This document shows, piece by piece, positions 8,944 through 21,096 of a DNA stretch of 60,157 nt (its first letter is position 1; each line of letters opens with the position of its first letter). This DNA comes from Clostridium sp. (GTDB taxonomy: Bacteria > Bacteroidota > Bacteroidia > Bacteroidales > Bacteroidaceae), in assembly GCA_023663705.1 (NCBI GenBank), contig JAMPGY010000001.1, forward strand, positions 1 to 60,157, written 5' to 3'. A program made the translations under genes and the position numbers. Under the pieces are notes generated by a model. That model was not told where the DNA came from. It searched no databases and saw only the letters and a program-made list of their open reading frames with translations.

Positions 8944-10163
8944 AGAAGTTTTTAGCGTTGTGCCTGCTGGCAGTCGGCTTGCCCGTTCTCGCACAGCAAA
9001 ACGTATACATCTGGCAGGGAGGAGACTTTGACAAGGTGGTGCTTGCGCCCACCGAAGATATGCCGTTCACCAATGCCGGAAACACCATCACGATAGGCGG
9101 CAAGGCCTACGATGTGAATCTGATAGACAGCCTGACGTTTGCCACTCCCGTGCTGGACAAAACCGGCAAAGTGGTGGTGAGTTATGCCGGCGGTCAGGCC
9201 ACGGTGTCCATTCCGGCCGGAGTGAGTGGTGTGACAGCCAGTGTGAGTGGAGCACATGTGCAACTCACCTCTACCAACATCACCGATGAGTTGGAATATG
9301 TGCTCGAGGGAGCGTCTGCAAACGGCTCGCTCACCTACACGGGATCCTACAAATGCAAGTTTTATCTCAACGGGCTGCAACTGACCTCTGCCCAAGGGGC
9401 TGCGATCGACATCCAATGCGGCAAGCGTATCGACCTGGTGCTGTTTGAAGGTACCTCCAACACGCTGACCGACTGTGTGGGGGGACTCCAGAAGGCTACC
9501 CTCTATTGCAAGGGACATCTGGAGGTGAAAGGCGGTGGCACACTCACAGTGACCGGGCGCACCAAGCATGCCATCAGCAGCAAGGAATACCTCATCGTGA
9601 AAAAGTCGGTGGGCAAGATAGCCGTGGCCGGTGCCGTGAGCGACGGTATCCACTGCGGTCAGTATTTCCAGATGAACGGCGGCGAGGTGGACATCACCAA
9701 CGTGCAGGGCGACGGCATCCAGGCCGAGGAACTGCTCGACCCCACCAAGGAACTTGACGGACAGATGATTATCCAGGGTGGTGTCATCCGGATAGACGTG
9801 CCGGGAGCCGATGTGAAGGGCTTGAAGTGCGACATGGATCTCACCATCTCGGGCGGCAAGATAGACATTGACGTGACCGGCAACGGTTCCAAGGGTATCA
9901 GCACCAACGCCAGTATGACAGTGGGCGAGGAAGACGGCCCGACGGACATCACCGTACTGGCACGCGGCGGCAAACTGCCTGACCCGGCCGGAGGCACCAC
10001 CAAGTGCATGGGCATCAAGGTAGACTACAACCTCACCGTCACCGGCGGACGCATCACGGTGAAACCCACCGGCGATGACGCACGCGGCATCAAGGTGGAC
10101 GGCACCTATTACTATCGGGGCGGTACGGTGACTCCCGAACCGGACGCCGTGGCCAAGGGTTGA
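8940..10163 (+). CDS. DUF4353 secreted carbohydrate-binding-like protein
   Basis: 407 residues; signal peptide ends at VLAQ. A short N-terminal segment (to about residue 65) has the same type of motifs (DSLTFATP) as the previous gene's product. The remainder is a right-handed beta-helix type repeat with turns such as GAAIDIQCGKRIDLVLFEG, KHAISSKEYLIVKKS and GDGIQAEELL, the pattern of DUF4353, annotated as a carbohydrate-binding domain. DUF4353 proteins often co-occur with VTC-domain and DUF4956 genes in other phyla, which supports a functional link. Last gene of the operon; a strong hairpin follows at 10187. Confidence 0.82.
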   Translation: MKKFLALCLLAVGLPVLAQQNVYIWQGGDFDKVVLAPTEDMPFTNAGNTITIGGKAYDVNLIDSLTFATPVLDKTGKVVVSYAGGQATVSIPAGVSGVTASVSGAHVQLTSTNITDELEYVLEGASANGSLTYTGSYKCKFYLNGLQLTSAQGAAIDIQCGKRIDLVLFEGTSNTLTDCVGGLQKATLYCKGHLEVKGGGTLTVTGRTKHAISSKEYLIVKKSVGKIAVAGAVSDGIHCGQYFQMNGGEVDITNVQGDGIQAEELLDPTKELDGQMIIQGGVIRIDVPGADVKGLKCDMDLTISGGKIDIDVTGNGSKGISTNASMTVGEEDGPTDITVLARGGKLPDPAGGTTKCMGIKVDYNLTVTGGRITVKPTGDDARGIKVDGTYYYRGGTVTPEPDAVAKG

Positions 10164-10186
10164 CCTCACTTTACTTTGTATCTCAC

Positions 10187-10226
10187 AGCGGAACAATCCC
10201 ACAGAGCGGATTGTTCCGCTTGTTGT
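10187..10226 (+). terminator. terminator of the polyphosphate polymerase operon
   Basis: Thirteen-base perfect arms AGCGGAACAATCC (10187-10199) and complement (10208-10220) with an 8-base loop, followed by TGTTGT. It lies 23 bases after the DUF4353 stop. Confidence 0.75.
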
Positions 10227-10253
10227 ATAAATCACCGTATATCGGTTCTTTAA

Positions 10254-14372
<4,119 letters not shown>

Positions 14373-14438
14373 CTACATAAAGAGAAAAGGGCCATTGTTT
14401 GAACGTTATGTCAGCTCAGGATAACAACAGTGGCTTTC

Positions 14439-14476
14439 GGGCGGTCGGGACCGTGAGGTTATGACCGCTCTTTTTT
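14439..14476 (+). terminator. terminator after the GH2 gene
   Basis: GCGGTC (14441-14446) pairs with GACCGC (14463-14468), followed directly by TCTTTTTT. The rest of 14373-14565 shows nothing else. Confidence 0.65.
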
Positions 14477-14565
14477 ACTGCTTCCGGTATAGAGGCTGCT
14501 TTGCCGTCTGTTTCCGTATCTATCGACTAAAATCAGGACTATGACAAGAAAAAGTGTGTGAATCA

Positions 14566-14597
14566 TTTGCACGAACCAAAAAAAACGCTTACCTTTG
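14566..14597 (+). promoter_or_regulatory. promoter of the tRNA-Val pair
   Basis: TTTG (14566-14569), 20-base spacer, TACCTTTG (14590-14597). The first tRNA starts 23 bases later. The same TACCTTTG box precedes the tRNA genes at 44371 and 49995. Confidence 0.8.
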
Positions 14598-14620
14598 CAT
14601 CGCTTTTGAAACGAAAGAAC

Positions 14621-14695
14621 GGGCGTTTAGCTCAGCTGGTTCAGAGCATCTGCCTTACAAGCAGAGGGTCGGCGGTTCGAATCCGTCAACGCCCA
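14621..14695 (+). tRNA. tRNA-Val (anticodon TAC), copy 1
   Basis: Full cloverleaf. The acceptor GGGCGTT pairs with AACGCCC; the anticodon stem TCTGC/GCAGA encloses loop CTTACAA, so the anticodon is TAC and the codon GTA. The T-loop is GGTTCGAATCC. CCA is encoded at 14696-14698. Confidence 0.97.
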
Positions 14696-14730
14696 CCACC
14701 AACCGCATCTTTCGTTTCTGTAAAGTAACC

Positions 14731-14805
14731 GGGCGTTTAGCTCAGCTGGTTCAGAGCATCTGCCTTACAAGCAGAGGGTCGGCGGTTCGAATCCGTCAAC
14801 GCCCA
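14731..14805 (+). tRNA. tRNA-Val (anticodon TAC), copy 2
   Basis: Identical to copy 1 over all 75 bases, beginning 35 bases after it. The base after the discriminator reads CTA rather than CCA, so the CCA must be added after transcription, unlike copy 1. The two share one promoter and the terminator at 14814. Confidence 0.97.
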
Positions 14806-14813
14806 CTAAACAG

Positions 14814-14850
14814 AAGGCCGCATCGCAAAAGATGCGGCCTTATTGTTTTA
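14814..14850 (+). terminator. terminator of the tRNA-Val operon
   Basis: AAGGCCGCATC and its complement GATGCGGCCTT enclose a GCAAAA loop, followed by ATTGTTTTAT. Confidence 0.85.
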
Positions 14851-14928
14851 TATAGGTTTGTGGATGTGGTGTCGTCCGATGGGATATAAAAAAATATCCT
14901 CACACCTGTTGGAGTGAGGATATCAGGG

Positions 14929-15003
14929 TGATTCCGTTGGGACTCGAACCCAAGACCCACGCCTTAGAAGGGCGTTGCTCTAATCCAGCTGAGCTACGGA
15001 ACC
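14929..15003 (-). tRNA. tRNA-Arg (anticodon TCT)
   Basis: Read on the minus strand: acceptor GGTTCCG pairs with CGGAATC (one G-U pair), anticodon stem ACGCC/GGCGT around loop CTTCTAA gives anticodon TCT, reading AGA. T-loop GGTTCGAGTCC. CCA is not encoded. Confidence 0.95.
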
Positions 15004-15126
15004 GACCTTAAAGTGGCGCAAAGGTAGTACTTTCTTTCTACTTTAGCAAATTTTGTGGCGATAAAAACGGGGTGTTGTGTGTCGAACGCCGTTATTTCGA
15101 CACCTCGCGTTTGATGTGGACGGCAG

Positions 15127-15164
15127 ATAAAAAGCCTGCCCTTCCGTCGCGGAGGAGCAGGCTT
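15127..15164 (-). terminator. terminator of the outer membrane protein gene
   Basis: Eight-base arms AAGCCTGC (15132-15139) and complement (15157-15164). On the minus strand the hairpin is followed by TTTTAT. It lies about 55 bases after the stop at 15218. Confidence 0.75.
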
Positions 15165-15217
15165 GGTCAAGTAAATGAAAAATAGATGGCTTGCGCCGAC
15201 TATATCGTGGTGTGGGC

Positions 15218-15946
15218 TTAGAATATATAACCCACGGTGAGGTTGATGGCACGTTCTTGGGCGTTCAGTTCGTCCGTGTGGTCGATGAAGCTCTTCTGTA
15301 CCTCGAAGTCCAGAGCCAGATGCTTCCACTGCGCACCGAGTCCCCATTTGATGCCGACGTTGGCACGTAGGGGATCGCCATACATGTCACTATACTCATC
15401 AGAGTCTATGCCGTATTCTTCGTCTCCGGCAATATAGTTTCCGGCCATGGCGAAGTTGACAAATACGCCCAGACGGGTAGAAACGGCAATATCCTTGTTG
15501 ATGTCGTATCTGTATCCGAGGTTGAACGGAACCCACTCAAACTCGTGCATCTTGAGTTTCACATCGTCTTTGTACGTCTCGTAGTTGGGCACCCAGTATC
15601 CGTAGCTATCGCCGTTTTCCCGGCTGAACTCCACATCGCTTATCTTGTATCCACGGCTGGCAAAGTTGAACTCCATGCCCCAGAACATACCGTGCTTCAT
15701 GAAACGGCGCCATTCGAAGCCCAGTTGATAACCGGTGAGGTTGCCGAGATCATCAATGTCTTTCGCATCGTCTCCTTTGAGCGTGGAGGCAGAGAGACCG
15801 AGGCGGAACTTCCATTCTTTCTTTTTGGCCGGTTTCTGAGGCTGCACCATGTCGTAGTTGGTCAGTACGGTGCGCGATTCAACGAGTTGGGCGAATGATT
15901 CGCCTACCATGCCCAAGGCGAATACGAATAAGAGAATCTTTTTCAT
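15218..15946 (-). CDS. outer membrane beta-barrel protein (porin-like)
   Basis: 242 residues with signal peptide (ends ESFAQ). From about residue 45 there are eight or so amphipathic strands (FRLGLSAST, GYQLGFEWRR, MEFNFASRGYKI, ISTRLGVFVNFA, GIKWGLGAQW, INLTVGYIF), ending in phenylalanine, the outer-membrane insertion signal. It resembles the small OmpA-like/PorT-like barrels common in Bacteroidota. It lies 24 bases downstream of the lipoprotein gene at 15971-16504 and is probably co-transcribed with it. Function unknown. Confidence 0.8.
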   Translation of the reverse strand: MKKILLFVFALGMVGESFAQLVESRTVLTNYDMVQPQKPAKKKEWKFRLGLSASTLKGDDAKDIDDLGNLTGYQLGFEWRRFMKHGMFWGMEFNFASRGYKISDVEFSRENGDSYGYWVPNYETYKDDVKLKMHEFEWVPFNLGYRYDINKDIAVSTRLGVFVNFAMAGNYIAGDEEYGIDSDEYSDMYGDPLRANVGIKWGLGAQWKHLALDFEVQKSFIDHTDELNAQERAINLTVGYIF

Positions 15947-15970
15947 GTATCTGTTTCGTTTTAGTGGGGA

Positions 15971-16504
15971 TTATTGAGCATTGACAATCTTACCGGTCCA
16001 TGTGGCTGTGCGGGGCGCATTGGCCGAAGTGGGTTGCTGCACGGCATTGGGGGTGGGTTCCTGCTTGTAGGTGGTGTTGATCCACTTGTAATCGTCTGTT
16101 GAAGCCGGGCGCCAGTTGACGTACTTGGCCGGATAGCCGGACACGCGGATGCTGACAATACCTTTTCTTACATCGTCTGTGTTGATGTCGTATGTGGCTG
16201 CGATCAGGATGTCGGCATTGTGCTTCTTGGTTTCGGCAAACAACACATACTTCTTGGCCTCTTCTATCTGAAACTCGTAATTGGAAGCCGCGAAGTTGAT
16301 GGGGCGGATGTATTCTTCGCTGGTGATACGTCCTTTCTCTTTCATTACTTCCACATCGCCCACCAACGGAGTCATAAAGGCCTGGAACTTGGGCTCGATG
16401 ATACGGGCCTGCTGTTTGTGATACTCCGTTTTGGAAATGGTCTGCGTGGTGGTGCAACTTGCCAACAAGGCTACGGCCAAGGCCGGAATAAAGAATTTCT
16501 TCAT
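15971..16504 (-). CDS. lipoprotein of unknown function
   Basis: 177 residues. The signal peptide ends in a lipobox LLASC, placing the lipidated cysteine at residue 17. The mature part has a helical segment (about 35-90) and a beta-rich segment with VRKGIVSIRVSGYPAKYVNW, ending in a Pro/Gln/Ala-rich low-complexity tail. No family recognised beyond a typical Bacteroidales envelope lipoprotein. A TACATTTG -7 box (complement of 16549-16556) lies 45 bases upstream. It precedes the outer-membrane barrel gene, suggesting a two-gene envelope unit. Confidence 0.75.
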   Translation of the reverse strand: MKKFFIPALAVALLASCTTTQTISKTEYHKQQARIIEPKFQAFMTPLVGDVEVMKEKGRITSEEYIRPINFAASNYEFQIEEAKKYVLFAETKKHNADILIAATYDINTDDVRKGIVSIRVSGYPAKYVNWRPASTDDYKWINTTYKQEPTPNAVQQPTSANAPRTATWTGKIVNAQ

Positions 16505-16728
16505 GTCTTTGTTTGTTAGTTGGGGTTAATAATTGATTAAAATTGTTGCAAATGTACGAACAAAAGGTAAAATTACCCCCCCCGATAGTTAAATAACTTT
16601 AAAGCTCGAATCTTTGTTGTATAAGTAGGCAAGAAACGGTAGTAAAGCGGCCGATAGAGAACACAGGATAGCCGGACGGGAGAGTAGGCCCGTCCTTCGC
16701 TTGAAAAATGCGGCCATACGTGAGAACG

Positions 16729-17748
16729 TCAGTTTTTCTGCCTTAGCAGCACGTAGATGATGACGGGGGCGCCCAGTACGGGAGTGATGACATTGATGGG
16801 GATAAGGCCGGACTCGCCGGGCAGTGTGCTCACAAGGTTGCAGAGTAGGGTGAGCGACGCACCGATGAGCAGGGTGCAGGGCAGCAGTGTGCGGTGGTTG
16901 GCTGTGGAGGTAACCATGCGGGCCAGATGTGGAACGGATAATCCAATGAAGGCGATTGGACCGCAGAACGCCGTGCATACAGCTGTGAGCAGCCCTGTGG
17001 TGCAGAGCAACAACGTGCGTGTGCGGCGGATGGGAATGCCGAGATTGGCTGCATAGCGATCGCCCAATAATAAAGTGTTGAGCGGTTTGACCAGACAGAC
17101 CGCAGCGGCCAGTCCGGCGGAGATGGCTATGGCAAAAGCCGGCAGACGCTGAAGTGAAACCCCGCCGAAGTGGCCCATCCCCCAAATGATATAGGAGTGT
17201 ACCCCTTCATCGGTAGCCATATAATTAAGCAGTGAGATGGCCGACGACGTAAGATAGCTCACCATGATGCCGGCAATGAGCAATGTGGCGTTGCCGCGCA
17301 ACAGAGAAGAAAGCACCAGCAGGATCACCGTGATGGCAAGTGCCCCTGTCAGGGCGGATCCTATGGTGAGTAGGAAGCCTCCCAGACTGAACGTTCCGGC
17401 AGTCAGTCTCCCGCCGCAAAGCAGCATGGCGACAGCTACACCCAGATTGGCACCGCTGTCAATCCCTAAAATGGACGGACCGGCCAGCGGATTGCGGAAA
17501 GCCGTCTGCAGCAGCAGGCCGGCTGTGGATAAGGCGGCTCCGCACAGCAACGCAGTGGCGGCTTGCGGCAAACGGCTCTGCAGGATGATGAATGTCCACG
17601 ACGGGCGCGAGGCTTCCTGGCCGCAGAGGATGCGCAACACTTCGTCGGTGGGAATGCTCACCGATCCCCAGAATAGGTTGGCGGCTGTGAGCGCCAGGGT
17701 GAGCAACGAGAGACTGGCTATGGTTTGTCGCGACGAGAGGTGCATCAT
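16729..17748 (-). CDS. FecCD/BtuC-family ABC transporter permease
   Basis: 339 residues from the ATG at 17748, which overlaps the stop of the binding-protein gene by four bases. About ten membrane segments, with family motifs: SRLPQAATALLCGAALSTAG near residue 60, NPLAGPSILGIDSGANLG near 90, and FCGPIAFIGLSVPHLAR near 270. These permeases import iron-siderophore, heme or cobalamin with a periplasmic or lipoprotein binding protein and an ATPase. The ATPase gene that would normally follow is missing: 16505-16728 is non-coding. Either an ATPase elsewhere serves it or the locus is decayed. Confidence 0.92.
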   Translation of the reverse strand: MMHLSSRQTIASLSLLTLALTAANLFWGSVSIPTDEVLRILCGQEASRPSWTFIILQSRLPQAATALLCGAALSTAGLLLQTAFRNPLAGPSILGIDSGANLGVAVAMLLCGGRLTAGTFSLGGFLLTIGSALTGALAITVILLVLSSLLRGNATLLIAGIMVSYLTSSAISLLNYMATDEGVHSYIIWGMGHFGGVSLQRLPAFAIAISAGLAAAVCLVKPLNTLLLGDRYAANLGIPIRRTRTLLLCTTGLLTAVCTAFCGPIAFIGLSVPHLARMVTSTANHRTLLPCTLLIGASLTLLCNLVSTLPGESGLIPINVITPVLGAPVIIYVLLRQKN

Positions 17749-18890
17749 GGCAGTGGGGAGAAATAGCGCGGAGTGTGGCCGGGCAACGCCTCGGGATGGA
17801 AGATGGCTACGAAGTCGGCCAACAATCGGTCGGGGTGGAAGGGAGTCTCTTCGTAGAACGGTATCCGGGCGCTGTTGCATCCGTAGATGCGCCCTTGGCT
17901 AAAGGCCTTGAACCGGGTATAGAAGGGATGCTCGGTCTGTAGTCCGGCACGCGTGAGATCGGTGGGGCGGTTGTATTTCACAATCCAGAAGTCAGCTTCA
18001 GCGGCTTGTTCCACCACCGTTTCGGGTGATAAGGCCAGCGATCCGCTGCCATTGCCTCCTTGTGTGGCTGTGCATGCACCGGCGTCGGTATACAGGTGGC
18101 TCACCGTGCTCCGGTTACCGGGCACATACCATGTGCCGCCGGTCACCAGATCGCTTACCACGGTGGGGGGCTTTTCGGTGTTGGTCGAAGCCATCCGGCA
18201 CAGTTCGTTGTAGTGCCGTTCTACCTGGTCGAACAGACTGTCGGCCTGTTCGGCGCGTCCGAACAGCCGACCGTAGAGGCGCATCCACTCAGCGCGTCCC
18301 AAAGGGGATGTCTCCATATAATCGGCACACTCAATGATGGGAATCTGCAACTTCTCCAGTTGTCCGTAGCCACCGCTGTTCTCAAACGGAGACGGCATCA
18401 AGGCATCCGGACGGGCATCGATGATACGTTCCACATCGGGGTTCATAGATCGCCCGAAATCGATCAACGTCCCGTTGTTCACTTCGTGCCGCACTTCGGC
18501 TGGCATATAGTCGGCATCACACACACCGGACACGCCATTCGCCGCGCCCAGTTCGGAGAGCAGGGCATAGTGTACGGCCGAGAAGACGACCGCTCGACGA
18601 ACCGGTGTGCGTACCACGGTGCCCTGAGGCATCGGAGAAGGCAATGAACGCTTGCTGTCCACGAGCAGATAAGTGTGGAGGGTGACCGTGGTGTCCCATG
18701 GATTAAGTAGCCGGACGAGGGTGAAACTGTCGCAATCCGTCATGCTCAGCCAGTGTGCGTGGCGCATCGGGATGGCACGTCCTTCGGTTAGTGTGTCTCC
18801 GGGCGATGCTCCGCTGTGACGCTGGCCACAGGCCACTGTGGTCAGCACTAAGCCGACGAAGGGCAGAAACGTCCGGCAGATTTTCCGCAT
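17745..18890 (-). CDS. BtuF/FecB-like metal-chelate binding lipoprotein
   Basis: 381 residues from the ATG at 18890 (an upstream in-frame ATG at 18926 would put 12 residues before a clear signal peptide). The lipobox TTVAC puts the lipidated cysteine at residue 21. The helical-backbone binding-protein pattern is visible: RRAVVFSAVHYALLSELGAANGVSGV, DVERIIDARPDALMP, and LPIIECADYMETSPLGRAEW-like segments. It is coupled to the permease gene. The operon order (propeller lipoprotein, binding protein, permease) matches B12 loci of Bacteroides, but ligand specificity cannot be read from sequence. Confidence 0.85.
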   Translation of the reverse strand: MRKICRTFLPFVGLVLTTVACGQRHSGASPGDTLTEGRAIPMRHAHWLSMTDCDSFTLVRLLNPWDTTVTLHTYLLVDSKRSLPSPMPQGTVVRTPVRRAVVFSAVHYALLSELGAANGVSGVCDADYMPAEVRHEVNNGTLIDFGRSMNPDVERIIDARPDALMPSPFENSGGYGQLEKLQIPIIECADYMETSPLGRAEWMRLYGRLFGRAEQADSLFDQVERHYNELCRMASTNTEKPPTVVSDLVTGGTWYVPGNRSTVSHLYTDAGACTATQGGNGSGSLALSPETVVEQAAEADFWIVKYNRPTDLTRAGLQTEHPFYTRFKAFSQGRIYGCNSARIPFYEETPFHPDRLLADFVAIFHPEALPGHTPRYFSPLP

Positions 18891-18943
18891 GATAGATGCG
18901 ACAGGGGCGGTGAACGAATGTGTCATGTGGCACTACAACGGAA

Positions 18944-20047
18944 TCAGAGGAACACGGCACGACAGGCTCCGGGACCACCGGTGGTGAAACTGGTGATAAA
19001 AGCACCGGTGCGGTCGAAACGATAGATGGTGGACTGTGACCAGTAGTCCGTGGTGCCGATATACAGGTCACCGTTGTGCGGATCCACCTCCATCATCTGC
19101 ACGTTCTCGCGAGCAAGGTTTTCTACTTCGGGTGAAGGCTGAAGAGGCGAGTTGCTGCTTATGGTTTGTGTCTGCGTGTAGTAGACGCCAAACGTGGTGA
19201 GGCCGGTCAGCCAGTCGGTGGTGCAATAATACACCTTGTGGTCGCCCATGGCCATTTTCAGTGCCGGCACGATGGTGATGTATTCATCGGGGGTACGTCC
19301 GGGTTCCAGGCAGCCCAAGGTGGAGACGGGGGTTGTGTCGTAGTCACCCAGGCAGATGACGTAAATTCGCCCGTCCATCATTTTCACGTCCTGCGGATTG
19401 ACTCCCACGGTGTAGCTGTCCAGGTGCTCCATGGTCGTGGCATCAACGGCTTCCAGCGTGTTATGGTAGGTGAAGGAGAAATTCTCGCCCTTAGTGTAGC
19501 CCTTGGCCACATAGAGCGTGTTGCCGTTTAGAGCGATACCTTCGAGGCAAACGCCCGGTGCCACTTCGGTTGTGGCCTCGGCCTGCATGGTGGCGGTATT
19601 GATGCGTATCACTTTGCCCTCGTAGGTGGAGACATAAAGTTTGCCGTCCTTGGCTGTGAGTGATCGTGGTTGCAGGCCGGCTTTGGTATAGGTGGCCTTG
19701 AGCAATCCGCAGCGTCCCACGCGGTATACGGCATCGGCTCCGGTGGCGGAAATATATACCTGGTCGTCGGCGAGGATCATGTCCTGCCCCGTGTCGCCCA
19801 GACTCGCCTCGTTCTTTGAAGCGAAAAGACCGGTGGTCACCTCGTGCGTGGCGCTGTTGTATAGTGTCAGCGATGCGTCGGTGGTGCCCATACATCCTTG
19901 GTTGAGGATGAGAACATTGTTTTTGAATTCATTTTCCGTTTGTGGGCAGACGGTGCATAAATCGTCCGTGTCGTCCTCGATACATGAAGTGGGGACAACG
20001 GCAATGGAAAGGCCGATGAGGCCGTAGATGATGTTCTTTGTTTTCAT
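18944..20047 (-). CDS. beta-propeller surface lipoprotein, BtuG-like
   Basis: 367 residues from the ATG at 20047. The lipobox VPTSC puts the lipidated cysteine at residue 22, followed by an acidic EDDTDD stretch that often marks export to the surface. The remainder is a YncE/DUF5074-type propeller with blades such as NVLILNQGCMG, DMILADDQVYISATG, LTAKDGKLYVST, EGIALNGNTLYVAKG and QDVKMMDGRIYVI. In Bacteroides the BtuG proteins of this fold cap the B12 receptor BtuB and lie before btuF and btuC, the same order as here. No BtuB gene is next to it, so the name is tentative. Confidence 0.8.
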   Translation of the reverse strand: MKTKNIIYGLIGLSIAVVPTSCIEDDTDDLCTVCPQTENEFKNNVLILNQGCMGTTDASLTLYNSATHEVTTGLFASKNEASLGDTGQDMILADDQVYISATGADAVYRVGRCGLLKATYTKAGLQPRSLTAKDGKLYVSTYEGKVIRINTATMQAEATTEVAPGVCLEGIALNGNTLYVAKGYTKGENFSFTYHNTLEAVDATTMEHLDSYTVGVNPQDVKMMDGRIYVICLGDYDTTPVSTLGCLEPGRTPDEYITIVPALKMAMGDHKVYYCTTDWLTGLTTFGVYYTQTQTISSNSPLQPSPEVENLARENVQMMEVDPHNGDLYIGTTDYWSQSTIYRFDRTGAFITSFTTGGPGACRAVFL

Positions 20048-20080
20048 ATTTCTGCGTCTGTATGATATCGGTTTAGAGTG

Positions 20081-20113
20081 CAAAGATAATGCTTTCCGCT
20101 TAACAAGGACAAA
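20081..20113 (-). promoter_or_regulatory. promoter of the propeller/binding protein/permease operon
   Basis: On the minus strand TTTG (complement of 20110-20113), a 21-base spacer and TATCTTTG (complement of 20081-20088), 33 bases before the start at 20047. I see no cobalamin riboswitch in the short leader. Confidence 0.65.
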
Positions 20114-20137
20114 TGCTATCGGAGGAATTACGTGGGT

Positions 20138-21049
20138 TTACGGATGTTTCCCGGTGTGGATCTCGTTGGCTGCCGGTTTGTTGGCTGCCGTGTGCCGGAT
20201 GAGCTGCGCACGGTAGTGCTCAAAGAGTTTGTGGGAGAGGAAAAGCACCCAATACATGGCAAAAAGGCACACGCCGGACACTGTGTTGTCCAGTCCGAGC
20301 GGAGCGAAGGGTATGGCACAGAAAGAGTACATCAGGCAATAGGTGAGAAGTTTCTGCTCCTGAAACACGCGCCACAGCATGCGCCGGCGGTGACGACCGC
20401 CGATAAAATACATGGTGAGCAGCGTGGCCACGAGGAATACTTTGGTCTCCCACAATGTGCGCAGTCCTGTGGCCGTCTGTTCCGAAAGAGCATCGATATT
20501 GCCCAGCGCATCGGCAGACCAGAAGCGCGACTGGAGGAGCGAGAGTGTGGTGCCGATGGCAAACCCCGTCACCATGGGCCAGCAGGCCAGACGGAAAAAA
20601 CGGCCGCGCTGGAGGTAAGACATGGTGAGGAAAGCCGCACAGAGCGGGATGGTGATGCTGTCGTGGGTGTAGCTGCAGAAGATGCCCATGAGCAGCATCA
20701 GAAAGTAGCCCATGCGAAAGCCGCGTGTGGAAATGCGGTTGTATTGCGAGATGAAAAAAGGCACGATGCACACCGAGATAAGTTCGGCCAATGCCGTCTC
20801 GTCACGTTGGAAGAAAGCCGGCGAGTCGGGGCAGAAGAGCAGGGTGAACAGTCCCGTACCCAGGATTCCGACGGGTGTCCCTCCGGTGCCTGCAATACGC
20901 GCGGTCAGCGCCACAAGCAAGGTGAAGAGGGCGGCGATGGCGGTGTTGATGAATTCCGGTTGCCATACGTAGCCTCCTTCCTTGGGTGTGAGCATGAGCA
21001 GAGCAAACATGACTGCAAACACGGCAAGATAGGCCGACGGGTTTTTCAT
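20138..21049 (-). CDS. multi-pass membrane protein, unknown
   Basis: 303 residues with about eight membrane segments: YLAVFAVMFALLML, TAIAALFTLLVALTARIAG, GILGTGLFTLLFCPDSPAFF, GYFLMLLMGIFCSYTHDS, ITIPLCAAFLTMSYL, GFAIGTTLSLL, KVFLVATLLTMYFIGG and others. No catalytic motif recognised; it has the look of the glucosyltransferase-like/DUF6056 membrane proteins of Bacteroidota, but I cannot be sure. A minus-strand TACTTTTG box at 21069-21076 is its likely promoter, so it is transcribed apart from the uptake genes downstream. It occupies the place where a B12 receptor gene might be expected. Confidence 0.7.
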   Translation of the reverse strand: MKNPSAYLAVFAVMFALLMLTPKEGGYVWQPEFINTAIAALFTLLVALTARIAGTGGTPVGILGTGLFTLLFCPDSPAFFQRDETALAELISVCIVPFFISQYNRISTRGFRMGYFLMLLMGIFCSYTHDSITIPLCAAFLTMSYLQRGRFFRLACWPMVTGFAIGTTLSLLQSRFWSADALGNIDALSEQTATGLRTLWETKVFLVATLLTMYFIGGRHRRRMLWRVFQEQKLLTYCLMYSFCAIPFAPLGLDNTVSGVCLFAMYWVLFLSHKLFEHYRAQLIRHTAANKPAANEIHTGKHP

Positions 21050-21064
21050 ACGTGTCGATTCGTT

Positions 21065-21096
21065 TTTGCAAAAGTACGCAATATTTTTTATATTTG
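21065..21096 (+). promoter_or_regulatory. plus-strand promoter ahead of groES
   Basis: TTTG (21065-21068), 20-base spacer, TATATTTG (21089-21096). It overlaps the minus-strand TACTTTTG box at 21069-21076. If used for groESL it makes a leader of about 300 bases. Confidence 0.6.

Noticed and set aside
16505-16728. Remnant of an ABC ATPase gene after the permease
   Set aside because: No Walker or signature motif in any frame; the frames present are antisense to the permease end.
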